This document shows positions 34,859-43,965 of a stretch of DNA of 64,000 bases, piece after piece. Made by a program: the position numbers and the translations under genes. Location of the stretch: the NCBI RefSeq assembly GCF_025264665.1, contig NZ_CP073697.1, forward strand, positions 2,170,001 through 2,234,000. The letters run 5' to 3'. Under the pieces are notes generated by a model. That model saw nothing but the letters and a program-made list of their open reading frames with translations. It was not told the DNA's origin and did no database searches. This stretch comes from Edaphobacter flagellatus (GTDB taxonomy: Bacteria > Acidobacteriota > Terriglobia > Terriglobales > Acidobacteriaceae). Numbering within the stretch: the stretch's first letter is position 1; each line of letters opens with the position of its first letter.

Positions 34859-34927
34859 GGTCCCCCGCAGCCGTCTTTTTGGCGAAGCGCTGCGAGGGAC
34901 CCGAGATCGGCAACCTGAAAGGCTGAC
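34859..34927 (+). ncRNA. structured element, copy L2
   Basis: GGTCCC-C-CGCAGC pairs with GCTGCG-A-GGGACC around a loop with GTCTTTTTGGCGAAGC; then comes CGAGATCGGCAACC and GGCTGACG, paralleling L1 at 33803. The stem differs from L1 but still pairs. Downstream on the plus strand only a 14-codon frame (ATG at 34947 to TGA at 34991) remains before the converging monooxygenase gene. Confidence 0.45.
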
Positions 34928-34991
34928 GACGTATCTTCAGTATAGATGTCTGAAATCCGCGTCTCGACGATCTCAATGGCAATGGGTTGAG

Positions 34992-36164
34992 TCAAACCTC
35001 AGCCGACAGCGTCGCGTCCGCTCCAGCAAAGCTTCGAAACAAAGCAACGACGCGATCGGAAGCATCCGGTGCGTAGAACATCTCGGTGTTCACCATCGTG
35101 TCCGCTATCATGCGCTGCATTCGAGCAAACATCTCCGACTCATAGGCCGCGATTGCCTCAAAGGTCGTGTTTTTGCCAAGGAGCAGTTTCGACAGCACCA
35201 ACGCATCGAGCATCGCCATGTTGACGCCTTCGCCAGCATAGGGAGGCATCACATGCGCTGCATCACCAATGAGCGTAACGTTTGCTTTCGGCTCCCAATA
35301 TTGATTCGTCGGGCAAACAAGCAGTGGACGCCAGGTCATGGACACAGCCTCCCGAAAGAGCGGGTCCCAAAGCTCGCTCCAGCCCGCAAAGTTCGCGTGA
35401 AACCACGCTACGCGCTGATCCGGACCATTCGCGTCTTCCATCGTCTGTCGAGCCGTGACGTCATCGGTCTTCAAACCCGCGTAAAACAGTACGCTGCCGT
35501 CCGGTTTGGTTCCCATACCGATCGTTCTTTCGCCTCCCAAAGCGATCAAAGCTGCTCCGCCCAATAGGTTCCACAACTCAGGTATCGCCTGTCTTGCCTC
35601 AGGCACAAGGCCCTCCACAAGCGATACACCGACATACTCCGGCCGGATGGGGGTGACCAGTTCACGCAGGCGCGAGTTCGCGCCGTCGCTGCCGATGGCA
35701 ATATCCGCGAGGACGGTCCTGCCGCCCGCGAAACGCAACAACACCTGCTCACCCTGCATCTCCGCAGATGTAAGCTGGCAGTCCCACTGCACCGTGCCTG
35801 GCTGAAGTGAGTCCAGCAGAATTTCCCGCAACGGTCCCCGTTCGATCTCAGGACGTTTCCCGGCACCGGTCATGCGCCGTGCGTGATCGTGAAGAACCGT
35901 TCCCTTTGCATCGACGAGACGAAGGCGATCAAGATCCGGACGGTAATTGGACCAGAACGCATCGAGCAGGCCTGCAGCTTCCAGTGCAGCGAGCCCGGAG
36001 TCTTCATGCAGGTCCAATGCGCTGCCTTGGACGCGTGCGCTGCGACTCTTATCTCGCTCATACACGGAAACCTGCGCACCGCCCAGCTGCAGCAAGCGTG
36101 CCAACGTGAGGCCGCCCGGCCCACCACCGATAACAGCGATCTTCTTTTCACCAAGGGCACTCAT
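34992..36164 (-). CDS. TetX-like FAD-dependent monooxygenase
   Basis: This protein of about 390 residues has the Rossmann motif VIGGGPGGLTLARLL, the YERD...GSALDLHEDSGLAALEAAGLL block, RGPLREILLDSL, and the second FAD motif TLIGDAAHVMPPYAGEGVNMAMLDALVLS. These segments closely follow the order and wording of the tetracycline-inactivating TetX family, although similar monooxygenases with other substrates exist. ATG 36164 or 36170 is preferred to the tracked TTG at 36176. It is divergent from a TetR regulator across two palindromic operators, so it is probably inducible by a small aromatic compound. Confidence 0.82.
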   Translation of the reverse strand: MSALGEKKIAVIGGGPGGLTLARLLQLGGAQVSVYERDKSRSARVQGSALDLHEDSGLAALEAAGLLDAFWSNYRPDLDRLRLVDAKGTVLHDHARRMTGAGKRPEIERGPLREILLDSLQPGTVQWDCQLTSAEMQGEQVLLRFAGGRTVLADIAIGSDGANSRLRELVTPIRPEYVGVSLVEGLVPEARQAIPELWNLLGGAALIALGGERTIGMGTKPDGSVLFYAGLKTDDVTARQTMEDANGPDQRVAWFHANFAGWSELWDPLFREAVSMTWRPLLVCPTNQYWEPKANVTLIGDAAHVMPPYAGEGVNMAMLDALVLSKLLLGKNTTFEAIAAYESEMFARMQRMIADTMVNTEMFYAPDASDRVVALFRSFAGADATLSAEV

Positions 36165-36196
36165 ACACATTCTCAAACGGGCAGCGCCATCGAATT

Positions 36197-36241
36197 AAAC
36201 TACATGGAACGCCGTTCCATGTAGTTTGGAACAATGTTCCA
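36197..36241. promoter_or_regulatory. two TetR-type operators in the divergent promoter region
   Basis: A 31-base palindrome with perfect 14-base arms AAACTACATGGAAC-GCC- and its complement lies at 36197-36227, and a second palindrome TGGAACAATGTTCCA at 36227-36241. Both contain TGGAAC-N3-GTTCCA, centres 22 bases apart, about two helical turns. Confidence 0.8.
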
Positions 36242-36262
36242 TTTATGTCAACATAGAGCACG

Positions 36263-36967
36263 ATGAAGGAACGACGTGGCACGCAACGACGTGAAGCATC
36301 TCTTTCGCGCGAAAACATTATTCAGACAGCGATTGCACTGCTGGATAGCGGTGGCGAAGACGGGCTCACGTTCCGCGCACTCTCCGAGCGGCTTGCGACG
36401 GGGCCAGGTGCGATTTACGGGCATATCGCCAACAAAAGCGATCTGCTGACGGCAGCCTGCGATGCCCTGGTGGCGCGCACGATGAACAAAATACCGATCA
36501 CAACCCCCGAAGAGACGATTCGTGCTGTCGCACTTGGCTTGTTCGACTTGATAGATGTGCATCCGTGGATCGGCTCAACACTCACAAGCTCTCCTGGAGC
36601 TCTGCCCGTCGTGCGCATTCTTGAGCGCATCGGCCATCAGATTCGCACGCTCTCTGTGCCAGAGGAGCAACAGTGGGACGCCGTCGGCACTTTGATGGCC
36701 TTCATTCTTGGCGTCAGTCGGCAGAATGCCGCAAACCGGCAACTCGCCAGAGCGCGAAACCTGGATCGCGACGACTTCCTGGATGCGGTGGCGACTGCAT
36801 GGTCACAGCTCGATGCGAGAGAGCATCCGTTTGCGAGAAGCGTAGCCGGACGGATACGAAATCACGATGACCGGGTCGACTTTCTTGCCGGGATCGATCT
36901 GATCCTTGCGGGCATCGGATCACTCAAACGCCCTTCGCGTCCTCGAATCAAACCTTCACCCCGTTAG
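36263..36967 (+). CDS. TetR family transcriptional regulator
   Basis: This 234-residue protein has an N-terminal TetR helix-turn-helix at about residues 15-63 (SRENIIQTAIALLDSGGEDGLTFRALSERLATGPGAIYGHIANKSDLL) and a helical ligand-binding C-terminal domain. The GxGAIYGHIANKxDL wording is that of TetR/TetR_C-type repressors. It is divergent from the TetX-like monooxygenase and likely represses both genes through the operators at 36197-36241. The inducer is unknown. Confidence 0.9.
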   Translation: MKERRGTQRREASLSRENIIQTAIALLDSGGEDGLTFRALSERLATGPGAIYGHIANKSDLLTAACDALVARTMNKIPITTPEETIRAVALGLFDLIDVHPWIGSTLTSSPGALPVVRILERIGHQIRTLSVPEEQQWDAVGTLMAFILGVSRQNAANRQLARARNLDRDDFLDAVATAWSQLDAREHPFARSVAGRIRNHDDRVDFLAGIDLILAGIGSLKRPSRPRIKPSPR

Positions 36968-37033
36968 ACAGTTGACTACCGATAAACGCCGTTCTCATCA
37001 TCAACGCGCATTCGAACCAATATTTGCTGACCA

Positions 37034-37516
37034 TTACGGCCAGGGCCTGTGCGGTAGCCTCACGACGTCGCGGAATACCTTGCAGTTCGCGAGATCAGGC
37101 TCTCCCTGTGTCGCCACAATCACCACACTGGAATACTGCGCCATCCGCTCGAGCAGGTAGCTCACCTCGATATTCGCATACTTGTCATGCGCATCCTGCA
37201 CCTCCGTCCGCTTGCCGAACAGCGCATCCGCCTCATCGAAGAACAGGATCGCTCCCTGTGCCTGCGCCGCGGCAAAGGCCCGGTCGAGATTCTTCTCCGT
37301 CTCGCCGATAGACTGCGACACCACCGCGCTCAGATCCACGCGATAGAGCGGCTGCCCGGCTTCCTGCGCCAGACTCGCCGCGGCCACCGGAGCTCCAACT
37401 CCGGTAAACAGCAGCGGCGCCGCCGAGGCCGTAGACACCGCCGTCTTCACCATCTGCACCACGCCGCTCAACTGCGCATGAACATCAGGAGAGAGTTTCA
37501 GATCCGCCAGATTCAT
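37034..37516 (-). CDS. AAA+ ATPase-like protein with degenerate P-loop
   Basis: This 160-residue protein resembles the AAA+ core of contractile-injection-type or CbbX/VCP-like ATPases: LYRVDLSAVVSQSIGETEKNLDRAFAAA, Walker B ILFFDEADALFGKR (Asp94-Glu95) and YANIEVSYLLERM. The Walker A loop reads FTGVGAPVAAAS instead of G-x4-GK-T, so the phosphate-binding Lys and Thr are missing, and the sensor-1 Asn and arginine-finger region are also altered. It is short but has its own start, so it may be a non-hydrolysing paralogue rather than a fragment. A terminator hairpin separates it from aconitase. Confidence 0.75.
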   Translation of the reverse strand: MNLADLKLSPDVHAQLSGVVQMVKTAVSTASAAPLLFTGVGAPVAAASLAQEAGQPLYRVDLSAVVSQSIGETEKNLDRAFAAAQAQGAILFFDEADALFGKRTEVQDAHDKYANIEVSYLLERMAQYSSVVIVATQGEPDLANCKVFRDVVRLPHRPWP

Positions 37517-37539
37517 CGCATCACCTCACCAGACCAGAA

Positions 37540-37562
37540 AGGCTCCGCACAAAGCGGAGCCT
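37540..37562 (-). terminator. intrinsic terminator after aconitase
   Basis: AGGCTCCGC and GCGGAGCCT enclose a five-base loop, and the minus strand continues TTTC. It lies 28 bases after the aconitase stop. Confidence 0.75.
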
Positions 37563-37589
37563 CCTGAAGCAACGTTATACAGCGACAAG

Positions 37590-40520
37590 CTATCCCTTCG
37601 CCACCAGCTGACGCAGCACATACTGCAGAATGCCGCCGTTCTGGTAGTACAGAATCTCCTGCGGCGTATCGATGCGCACGGTCGCGGTGAACTCCGTCGT
37701 CTTGCCCGAGTCCGACTCCGCGAACACCGCAATCGTCCTGCCGTTAGCAAACTTCGAATCGAGCATCGCCTTCAGCTCGCCCGGCTCGCCCACGCGGAAG
37801 ATCTCCTCGCCCGTCAGCCCCAGCGACTCCACATTCTGCCCGTCCACAAACTGCAACGGCAGAATGCCCATGCCCACCAGGTTCGAGCGATGGATACGCT
37901 CATAGCTCTCCGCAATCACAAAGCGAATGCCCAGCAACCGCGGTCCCTTCGCCGCCCAGTCACGCGACGAGCCCGAGCCATACTCCTTGCCCGCGAGAAT
38001 CGCCAGCGGAGTGCCCCGCTTCGCATACTCGACGCTCGCGTCGTAGATCGACATGCCCGTGCCCTCCGGCAGCAGGCGCGTCACGCCGCCCTCCGTTCCC
38101 GGAGCCAGCTTGTTGCGCAGCCGCACATTCGCAAACGTGCCGCGCACCATCACCTCGTGGTTGCCGCGACGGCTTCCATACGAGTTGAAGTCCGCAGGCT
38201 TCACGCCGTGGTCCGTCAGGTACTTGCCTGCCGGGCCGTTCAGCTTGATCGAGCCTGCAGGCGAGATGTGGTCCGTCGTCACCGAATCGCCCAGCACCGC
38301 CAACACGCGCGCGCCGTTGATATCCTCCACCGCCTCCGGCTCGCGCTTCATGCCGTCGAAGTACGGTGCCTTGCGGATGTAGGTCGAGTCACCCTCCCAC
38401 CCGTACGTGTCGCCCTCGGGGAACTTCAGGTGCTGCCAGTTCTGGTCGCCCTGCGAAACCGTCGAGTACTCCTTGTGGAACATCTCGGAATCAATCGAAC
38501 TGGCCACCGTCGCGGCTACCTCCTCCTGCGTCGGCCAGATGTCGCGCAGATACACCGGCTGGCCGTCCTTGCCCTTGCCCAGTGGGTCCTTATCGAAGTC
38601 ATGACCGATGTGTCCTGCCAGTGCATACGCCACCACCAGCGGAGGCGACATCAGGTAGTTCGCACGGACCTCCGGCGATATGCGCCCTTCAAAGTTACGA
38701 TTTCCCGAGAGCACCGAAACCGCCACCAGCCCGTGGTCTTCAATCGCCTTCGACACATCCGTCGGCAGCGGCCCCGAGTTGCCGATGCACGTCGTGCAGC
38801 CGTAGCCCACGATCTGGAAACGCAGCGCATCGAGATACGGCATCAGCCCGGCCTTCTCGTAGTAGTCCGTCACCACGCGCGAGCCAGGAGCCAGCGACGT
38901 CTTCACCCACGGCGGCGTCGACAGTCCCTTCTCCACCGCCTTCTTCGCCAGCAGACCCGCAGCCAGCATCACGTACGGATTCGACGTGTTCGTGCAGCTC
39001 GTGATCGCTGCGATCACAATCGATCCGTGATCCAGATACTTGTCCGGATCGACACCGAACCGGCTCTTGATCGACACCGCCGGAGCATCCAGATGGCCGT
39101 TCTCCAGCGTCGCCACCGGCACGCTCGGCGCAACCACAACCGGCGAAGGAGCACCCGTGCTCGACGCCAGATCGCCGCCCAGCGAAGCATGTCCGCCCTC
39201 ACCCTCCCAGCGCACCAGCTGGCGCACCGAGTTCGCATTCGCATTCGGCCCCAGCAGCCCAGGCAGCTGCTGCTTGAAGCTCGCACCCACCTCCGGCAGC
39301 AGCACCTTGTCCTGCGGCCTCTTCGGTCCCGCAACGCTCGGCTGCACCGTGCTCAAATCCAGCGCAATCGTCGTCGAGTACTCCGCCTCGGCCGCATCCG
39401 CCGTGTGGAACATCCCCTGTTCCTTGTAGTACGCCTCCACCAGCGCAATCTGCTCTTCGCTGCGACCCGTCAGGCGTAAATAGTTCAGCGTCTCCTTGTC
39501 CACCGGGAAGATGCCGCACGTCGCGCCGTACTCCGGAGCCATGTTCGCAATCGTCGCGCGATCCGCCAGCGGCAGCTCACTCACGCCCGAGCCGTAGAAC
39601 TCCACGAACTTGCCGACAACCCCGAGCTTGCGCAGCATCTGCGTCACCGTCAGCACCAGGTCGGTCGCTGTCGTGCCCTGCTTCAGCTTGCCCGTCAGCT
39701 TGAAGCCGACGACCTGCGGCACCAGCATGCTCACCGGCTGGCCCAGCATCGCCGCCTCTGCCTCAATGCCGCCAACGCCCCAGCCCAGCACGCCCAGACC
39801 GTTGATCATCGTCGTGTGCGAGTCCGTGCCGACCAGCGTGTCCGGATACGCCAGCGCATGGCTCTGCTCCACCGTCGCCTTGCTGCCATCCGTCGCCACC
39901 GCATCGAGACTCGTCTCCGGCTTCGTCGTAAACACCACGCGCGCCAGATGCTCCAGGTTCACCTGATGACAGATACCCATCCCCGGAGGCACAGCCGAAA
40001 AATTGCGGAACGCCGTCTGTCCCCACTTCAAAAATGCATAGCGCTCGCGGTTGCGCTGAAACTCCAGCGCCGCATTCAGGTCATAGGCGCGCTTCGTGCC
40101 GAACTCGTCCACCTGCACCGAGTGGTCGATCACCAGCTCCGCCGGCTGCAGCGGATTGATCCGCTGCGGATCGCCGCCCAGCTGCTTCATCGCATCGCGC
40201 ATCGCAGCAAGATCGACGACAGCAGGCACACCGGTGAAGTCCTGCATCAGCACGCGAGCCGGCATGTATGCGATCTCGCGCGAAGGCTCGGCCTTGGGGT
40301 CCCACTTCGCCAGAAACTTGATGTCGTCTGCGGTCACGCTGGTGCCGTCTTCGTGACGCAGCAGGTTCTCCAGCAAAATGCGCAGCGAAAACGGCAGCCG
40401 CGCCAGCTCTACACCGCTCGACTTCAGCGCATCCAGACGGAAGATCGTATAGCTCTTCGAACCTGACTTCAGGGTCGCTTTGCTCTTAAAGGAATCAGGA
40501 TTATTCAATGACATCGACAT
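37590..40520 (-). CDS. acnA: aconitate hydratase
   Basis: This 976-residue iron-sulfur enzyme interconverts citrate and isocitrate in the TCA cycle. Cluster cysteines lie in [12 protein letters not shown] and [13 protein letters not shown]; substrate-binding motifs include [26 protein letters not shown] and the C-terminal swivel domain [16 protein letters not shown]. It is about 80 residues longer than typical AcnA, with an Ala/Pro/Val-rich insertion ([20 protein letters not shown] onward) between the first barrel and the second cluster cysteine region. Transcribed alone; the upstream 480 bases carry only a degraded dispersed repeat. Confidence 0.95.
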   Translation of the reverse strand: MSMSLNNPDSFKSKATLKSGSKSYTIFRLDALKSSGVELARLPFSLRILLENLLRHEDGTSVTADDIKFLAKWDPKAEPSREIAYMPARVLMQDFTGVPAVVDLAAMRDAMKQLGGDPQRINPLQPAELVIDHSVQVDEFGTKRAYDLNAALEFQRNRERYAFLKWGQTAFRNFSAVPPGMGICHQVNLEHLARVVFTTKPETSLDAVATDGSKATVEQSHALAYPDTLVGTDSHTTMINGLGVLGWGVGGIEAEAAMLGQPVSMLVPQVVGFKLTGKLKQGTTATDLVLTVTQMLRKLGVVGKFVEFYGSGVSELPLADRATIANMAPEYGATCGIFPVDKETLNYLRLTGRSEEQIALVEAYYKEQGMFHTADAAEAEYSTTIALDLSTVQPSVAGPKRPQDKVLLPEVGASFKQQLPGLLGPNANANSVRQLVRWEGEGGHASLGGDLASSTGAPSPVVVAPSVPVATLENGHLDAPAVSIKSRFGVDPDKYLDHGSIVIAAITSCTNTSNPYVMLAAGLLAKKAVEKGLSTPPWVKTSLAPGSRVVTDYYEKAGLMPYLDALRFQIVGYGCTTCIGNSGPLPTDVSKAIEDHGLVAVSVLSGNRNFEGRISPEVRANYLMSPPLVVAYALAGHIGHDFDKDPLGKGKDGQPVYLRDIWPTQEEVAATVASSIDSEMFHKEYSTVSQGDQNWQHLKFPEGDTYGWEGDSTYIRKAPYFDGMKREPEAVEDINGARVLAVLGDSVTTDHISPAGSIKLNGPAGKYLTDHGVKPADFNSYGSRRGNHEVMVRGTFANVRLRNKLAPGTEGGVTRLLPEGTGMSIYDASVEYAKRGTPLAILAGKEYGSGSSRDWAAKGPRLLGIRFVIAESYERIHRSNLVGMGILPLQFVDGQNVESLGLTGEEIFRVGEPGELKAMLDSKFANGRTIAVFAESDSGKTTEFTATVRIDTPQEILYYQNGGILQYVLRQLVAKG

Positions 40521-40763
40521 CGTTCATTCTCCAGAAGAATCGCGCGCTCACCGGCGCAGGTAGAGGGGCCACAACTGCAATGCAGTCCAGGCCGAGAGAA
40601 TCCTAACAAAATCACAAGAGAGTTTTTGCGAAGGGACCGATTAGCGTCCGCGATCGGGACGCCCGTGGCGATAGCGCTTCAGAAGTGGGCCTCGTGCTGC
40701 CATCGCCCACCATTCTACGTCCACGCTTCCACAAGCCTCAAGCCCATCCAACGTTTTGCGGAG

Positions 40764-40830
40764 CATCAATCCCGAACGAAGCCGAGGAACCTCCGCATCT
40801 CGCATCCCGCCACAAATGCGGTGTGTCAGC
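40764..40830. repeat. dispersed intergenic repeat, copy E (degenerate)
   Basis: ATCAATCCCGAACGAAGCCG and AGGAACCTCCGCATCTCGCA resemble the family core with losses. The rest of 40521-41002 has no gene or hairpin I would call. Confidence 0.5.
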
Positions 40831-41002
40831 AGGACACGAAGAACCGCTTAACTGAAGCCCAAAGGGCGGAATAACCACCAGCGAAAACACAGACCCCGAG
40901 AACCACAACCTCCTGATTCCAAAAACAAAAGCTGCCGTCCCACGAATAATCCGCATCTCATCTTCTAGAACGGGGTTCAACCGTACAGGAGCAAAACGCC
41001 CG

Positions 41003-42613
41003 ATGAACACGCGCACCAGACTTCTCTCCCCGGCTCTACTGTTAGGCATCGCATTCTGCGCTTCACCCTTCATGACTAGTTGCCACTCCAGCGTCAACGC
41101 GCAACAGCAGGCCGACAACTCCGGCCCCGACCCCGCCGACGCCAACATGGCCCCCGTCACCGGTGATCCCAACGCACAAGCCGCGCAGACATCCGATCCA
41201 TACGCCCAGGCCGCCCGCCAGCCCGGTGCCACCGCACCGCCGCCCTCCTCCGGCGCGCAGAACGAGAGCATCCAGCGCGCACAGGAGTATTCCCAAACCG
41301 GCCGGCAGGCAGGCGCGCCACAGGATCAGTCACAAGACCAGTCCGCCCAGCCGCAGGAGCCAGCCCCCATCGAAAGACAGGCCCCCGCTGCTCAGCAGCC
41401 CTATGACGACGGCCAGGTGAACCCCAGTGACGAAGCCGCCTACGAAGACCTCGAAGCCAGCCAGCCGCCACCCACATTGCCAACCTATGACCAGCCCCCC
41501 GCCCCCGCCCCCAACTACATGTGGACGCCCGGTTACTGGTCCTACGCACCCGCCGGCTACTACTGGGTCCCCGGCGTCTGGGTAGCCGCTCCCTGGCCCG
41601 GCGCTCTCTGGACCCCCGGCTACTGGTTCTTCATCGGCGGACGCTACCGCTTCCATCGCGGTTACTGGGGACCCTACATCGGCTTCTACGGCGGAATCCC
41701 CTACGGCTATGGCTACACCGGCTACGGCTTCCACGGAGGCTACTGGCGCGGCAATAACTTCTTCTACAACCGCTCCGTCACCAACATTCGTAACGTCAAC
41801 ATCACCAATGTCTACAACCGCACCGTCGTCGTGAATAACATCACCCGCGTCTCCTACAACGGAGGCCCGCGTGGCATCCAGGCGCAGCCGCGTCCGACCG
41901 AGATCGCCGCCACTCGCCAGGCCCGCCTCGCTCCCATGCAGTCGCAGCTCGCCGTCCGCCAGCAGGCCGAAGCCAACCGCGCACAGTTCTACAACGCCAA
42001 CCGCGGACGTCCGCAGATGGCCGCCGTAGCGCGTCCCGTCCCGGCCGACCCCGGCGTCCAACGCCCCATCATGCGTCCCGCCATACAAAACAACGCCCGA
42101 CCCATGCCCGGCAATCAGGGACAATATCGCCCCGGCCAGCAGGCCCAGCCCGGCGCACAGATCAGGCCCGGCGTGCAGCAACCCGGAGCTCAGTACCGTC
42201 CCGGCCAGGGACAGCCACAGGTTCAGCCCACTCGCCCGCAGGTGCAGGCCCCCATCGAACGGCCACAGCAGGCTCGACCCATGCCGCAATATCGACCCGA
42301 ACAGCAGACACGCCCTGTCCAGCCCGAACAACAGGCCCGCCCTGAGATGCAGCGCCCCGCACCGGTCCAACGCCCGGCACCGCAGCCCCAGTACCGCCCC
42401 GAGCCACAACAGCGCTATCAGGCCCCATCACAGCCGCAGTACCGGCCTCAGCCTCAGCAGCAGTACCGCCCAACTCCCGAGCAGACGAGACCGGCACCGC
42501 AACCGCAGTACCGGCCCGCCCCGCAGGAGCGCCCCGCGCCACAACCGCAGCGTTCCTCGCCTCCGCCCCGCGCCAGCTATAGCGGAGGCGGAGAACACGG
42601 TCGAGGCCGCTAA
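41003..42613 (+). CDS. YXWGXW-repeat-type exported low-complexity protein
   Basis: This 536-residue protein has a signal sequence with a lipobox-like FMTSC at residues 23-27. A central aromatic block at about 170-245 carries repeated units (YMWTPGYWSYAPAGYYWVPGVW, ALWTPGYWFFIGGRYRFHRG), matching YXWGXW-type repeats. The flanks are Gln/Pro/Arg rich, and the last 200 residues repeat QYRP about ten times. No enzymatic motif is visible. Proteins of this style are common in Acidobacteriota and probably sit in the envelope. ATG 41003 has weak upstream ribosome support. Confidence 0.7.
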   Translation: MNTRTRLLSPALLLGIAFCASPFMTSCHSSVNAQQQADNSGPDPADANMAPVTGDPNAQAAQTSDPYAQAARQPGATAPPPSSGAQNESIQRAQEYSQTGRQAGAPQDQSQDQSAQPQEPAPIERQAPAAQQPYDDGQVNPSDEAAYEDLEASQPPPTLPTYDQPPAPAPNYMWTPGYWSYAPAGYYWVPGVWVAAPWPGALWTPGYWFFIGGRYRFHRGYWGPYIGFYGGIPYGYGYTGYGFHGGYWRGNNFFYNRSVTNIRNVNITNVYNRTVVVNNITRVSYNGGPRGIQAQPRPTEIAATRQARLAPMQSQLAVRQQAEANRAQFYNANRGRPQMAAVARPVPADPGVQRPIMRPAIQNNARPMPGNQGQYRPGQQAQPGAQIRPGVQQPGAQYRPGQGQPQVQPTRPQVQAPIERPQQARPMPQYRPEQQTRPVQPEQQARPEMQRPAPVQRPAPQPQYRPEPQQRYQAPSQPQYRPQPQQQYRPTPEQTRPAPQPQYRPAPQERPAPQPQRSSPPPRASYSGGGEHGRGR

Positions 42614-42673
42614 CGCAGGCTGGTGTGGGGTTGCAGCATAGCGAGTGCTTCGCTATCCTCACCGCACACCAGC

Positions 42674-43768
42674 ATGCGCACGATCCTCACCCTCATCACA
42701 TCCCTCGCGCTCTCTCTCACCGCACAAGCCCAGTTCGAAATACAGGACTCCCACTCCACCGCCAGCTTCCGCGGCATCCACTCCATCGGCGACGGCATCG
42801 CATGGGCCAGCGGAACCGAAGGCACCATCCTGCGCACCACCGACGACGGCAAAACATGGCAGCGCTGCACCACTCCGCCCAAAGCCGACAAGCTCGACTT
42901 CCGCGGCATCCAGGCATTCGACCAGAACACCGCCATCGTCATGTCCTCCGGCAAAGGCGATCTCTCCCGCCTCTACAAAACCACCGACGGATGCAAGACA
43001 TGGAAGCTCGTCTTCACCAATCCAGATGCCACTGGATTTTTCGACAGCCTGCGCCGAGTAACCAGCAAACAGCTTTATCTGCTGGGTGATCCTGTCTCTG
43101 GCAAGTTCTCTATGTTCCTCTCGCAGGACAGCGGGGATACATGGTTCATTGCTGATGACCCTGGCCTCGAAGCTGATAAAGGCGACGGAGCCTTCGCCGC
43201 AAGCAACTCCTCTCTGCTGTCTCAAGGTGCGTTCCTCTTTTTTGGTACCGGCGGAGCTATCTCACCACATGTTTATTTCACCTATCTGAAGTGCGAGACA
43301 CCAACGTCCTCCGCTTGCGCCATGGCATGGATGAAATCTGACGTACCAATAGCAAGTGGCTCACCAGCATCTGGAGTGTTTTCACTCGCCGCTCGGATGA
43401 CTACAGACCTCTCTGGCAAGTCCCGAACCGCGATCGTAGCTGTCGGCGGTGCCTACGACAAACCGGAAATAAGTTCAGCCACTGCAGCCTTCTCAAAAGA
43501 TGGCGGTAAGACCTGGAATGTCGCCACGACAACGCCCGCAGGCTACCGCTCCTCAGTTGCTTTCATCTCCTCCGTTGGCGTCTGGATCACCACAGGCCCC
43601 AACGGCACCGACATCTCCCGCGACGACGGCAAAAACTGGACAGCCCTCAAGCCCGGCCCCAACGACGCCCCCGACGCCGACAAAAACTGGAACGCTCTCT
43701 CACTCCCCTTCGTCGTCGGCCCCAAAGGACGCATCGGCAAGCTGCGCCCCGATGCGCTCAAGCCATAA
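42674..43768 (+). CDS. exported BNR/Ycf48-like beta-propeller protein
   Basis: This 364-residue protein has a signal peptide (ILTLITSLALSLTAQA) and repeated BNR/Asp-box-like units: GTILRTTDDGKTWQRC, RLYKTTDGCKTWKLVF, FLSQDSGDTWFIAD, FSKDGGKTWNVAT and ISRDDGKNWTALK, each S/T-x-D-x-G-x-x-W. These form beta propellers in sialidases and in the Ycf48/HCF136 photosystem II assembly proteins. No photosystem genes are present, so a general extracellular binding or oxidoreductase-support role is more likely. ATG 42674 is chosen because the signal peptide begins there. Confidence 0.78.
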   Translation: MRTILTLITSLALSLTAQAQFEIQDSHSTASFRGIHSIGDGIAWASGTEGTILRTTDDGKTWQRCTTPPKADKLDFRGIQAFDQNTAIVMSSGKGDLSRLYKTTDGCKTWKLVFTNPDATGFFDSLRRVTSKQLYLLGDPVSGKFSMFLSQDSGDTWFIADDPGLEADKGDGAFAASNSSLLSQGAFLFFGTGGAISPHVYFTYLKCETPTSSACAMAWMKSDVPIASGSPASGVFSLAARMTTDLSGKSRTAIVAVGGAYDKPEISSATAAFSKDGGKTWNVATTTPAGYRSSVAFISSVGVWITTGPNGTDISRDDGKNWTALKPGPNDAPDADKNWNALSLPFVVGPKGRIGKLRPDALKP

Positions 43769-43796
43769 CCAACACCGGGCAAAAATTAATTTAGAA

Positions 43797-43875
43797 GTAT
43801 CGTTCCGAGCGAAGCCGCATAGCCGCGCACCGAGCGAAGCCGCATAGCCGCGCAGTCGAGAAATCTGCGTTTTTT
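43797..43875. repeat. dispersed intergenic repeat, copy F, with internal 25-bp tandem duplication
   Basis: The family core (CGTTCCGAGCGAAGCCG) is present, and a 25-base unit starting CCGAGCGAAGCCGCATAG is duplicated exactly at 43805-43829 and 43830-43854. Confidence 0.7.
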
Positions 43876-43965
43876 GCAGAATGGCCGATCAAGCGATTCT
43901 GCTCGCACAAGCGAATCTTTCGATTTCAGTATTCATCCAAAGAGAACAGTCGGAGGGCAAACCGC

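Noticed and set aside
34859..34927. SAM-I type riboswitch, suggested by CGGCAACC
   Set aside because: The four-way junction, kink-turn and other core bases of SAM-I are absent, and no methionine gene follows.
37890..39479. A 529-residue open frame opposite the aconitase gene
   Set aside because: It is an Arg/His-rich antisense shadow caused by high GC at third positions of aconitase. It has no family motif, signal or ribosome site, and the opposite frame is plainly real.
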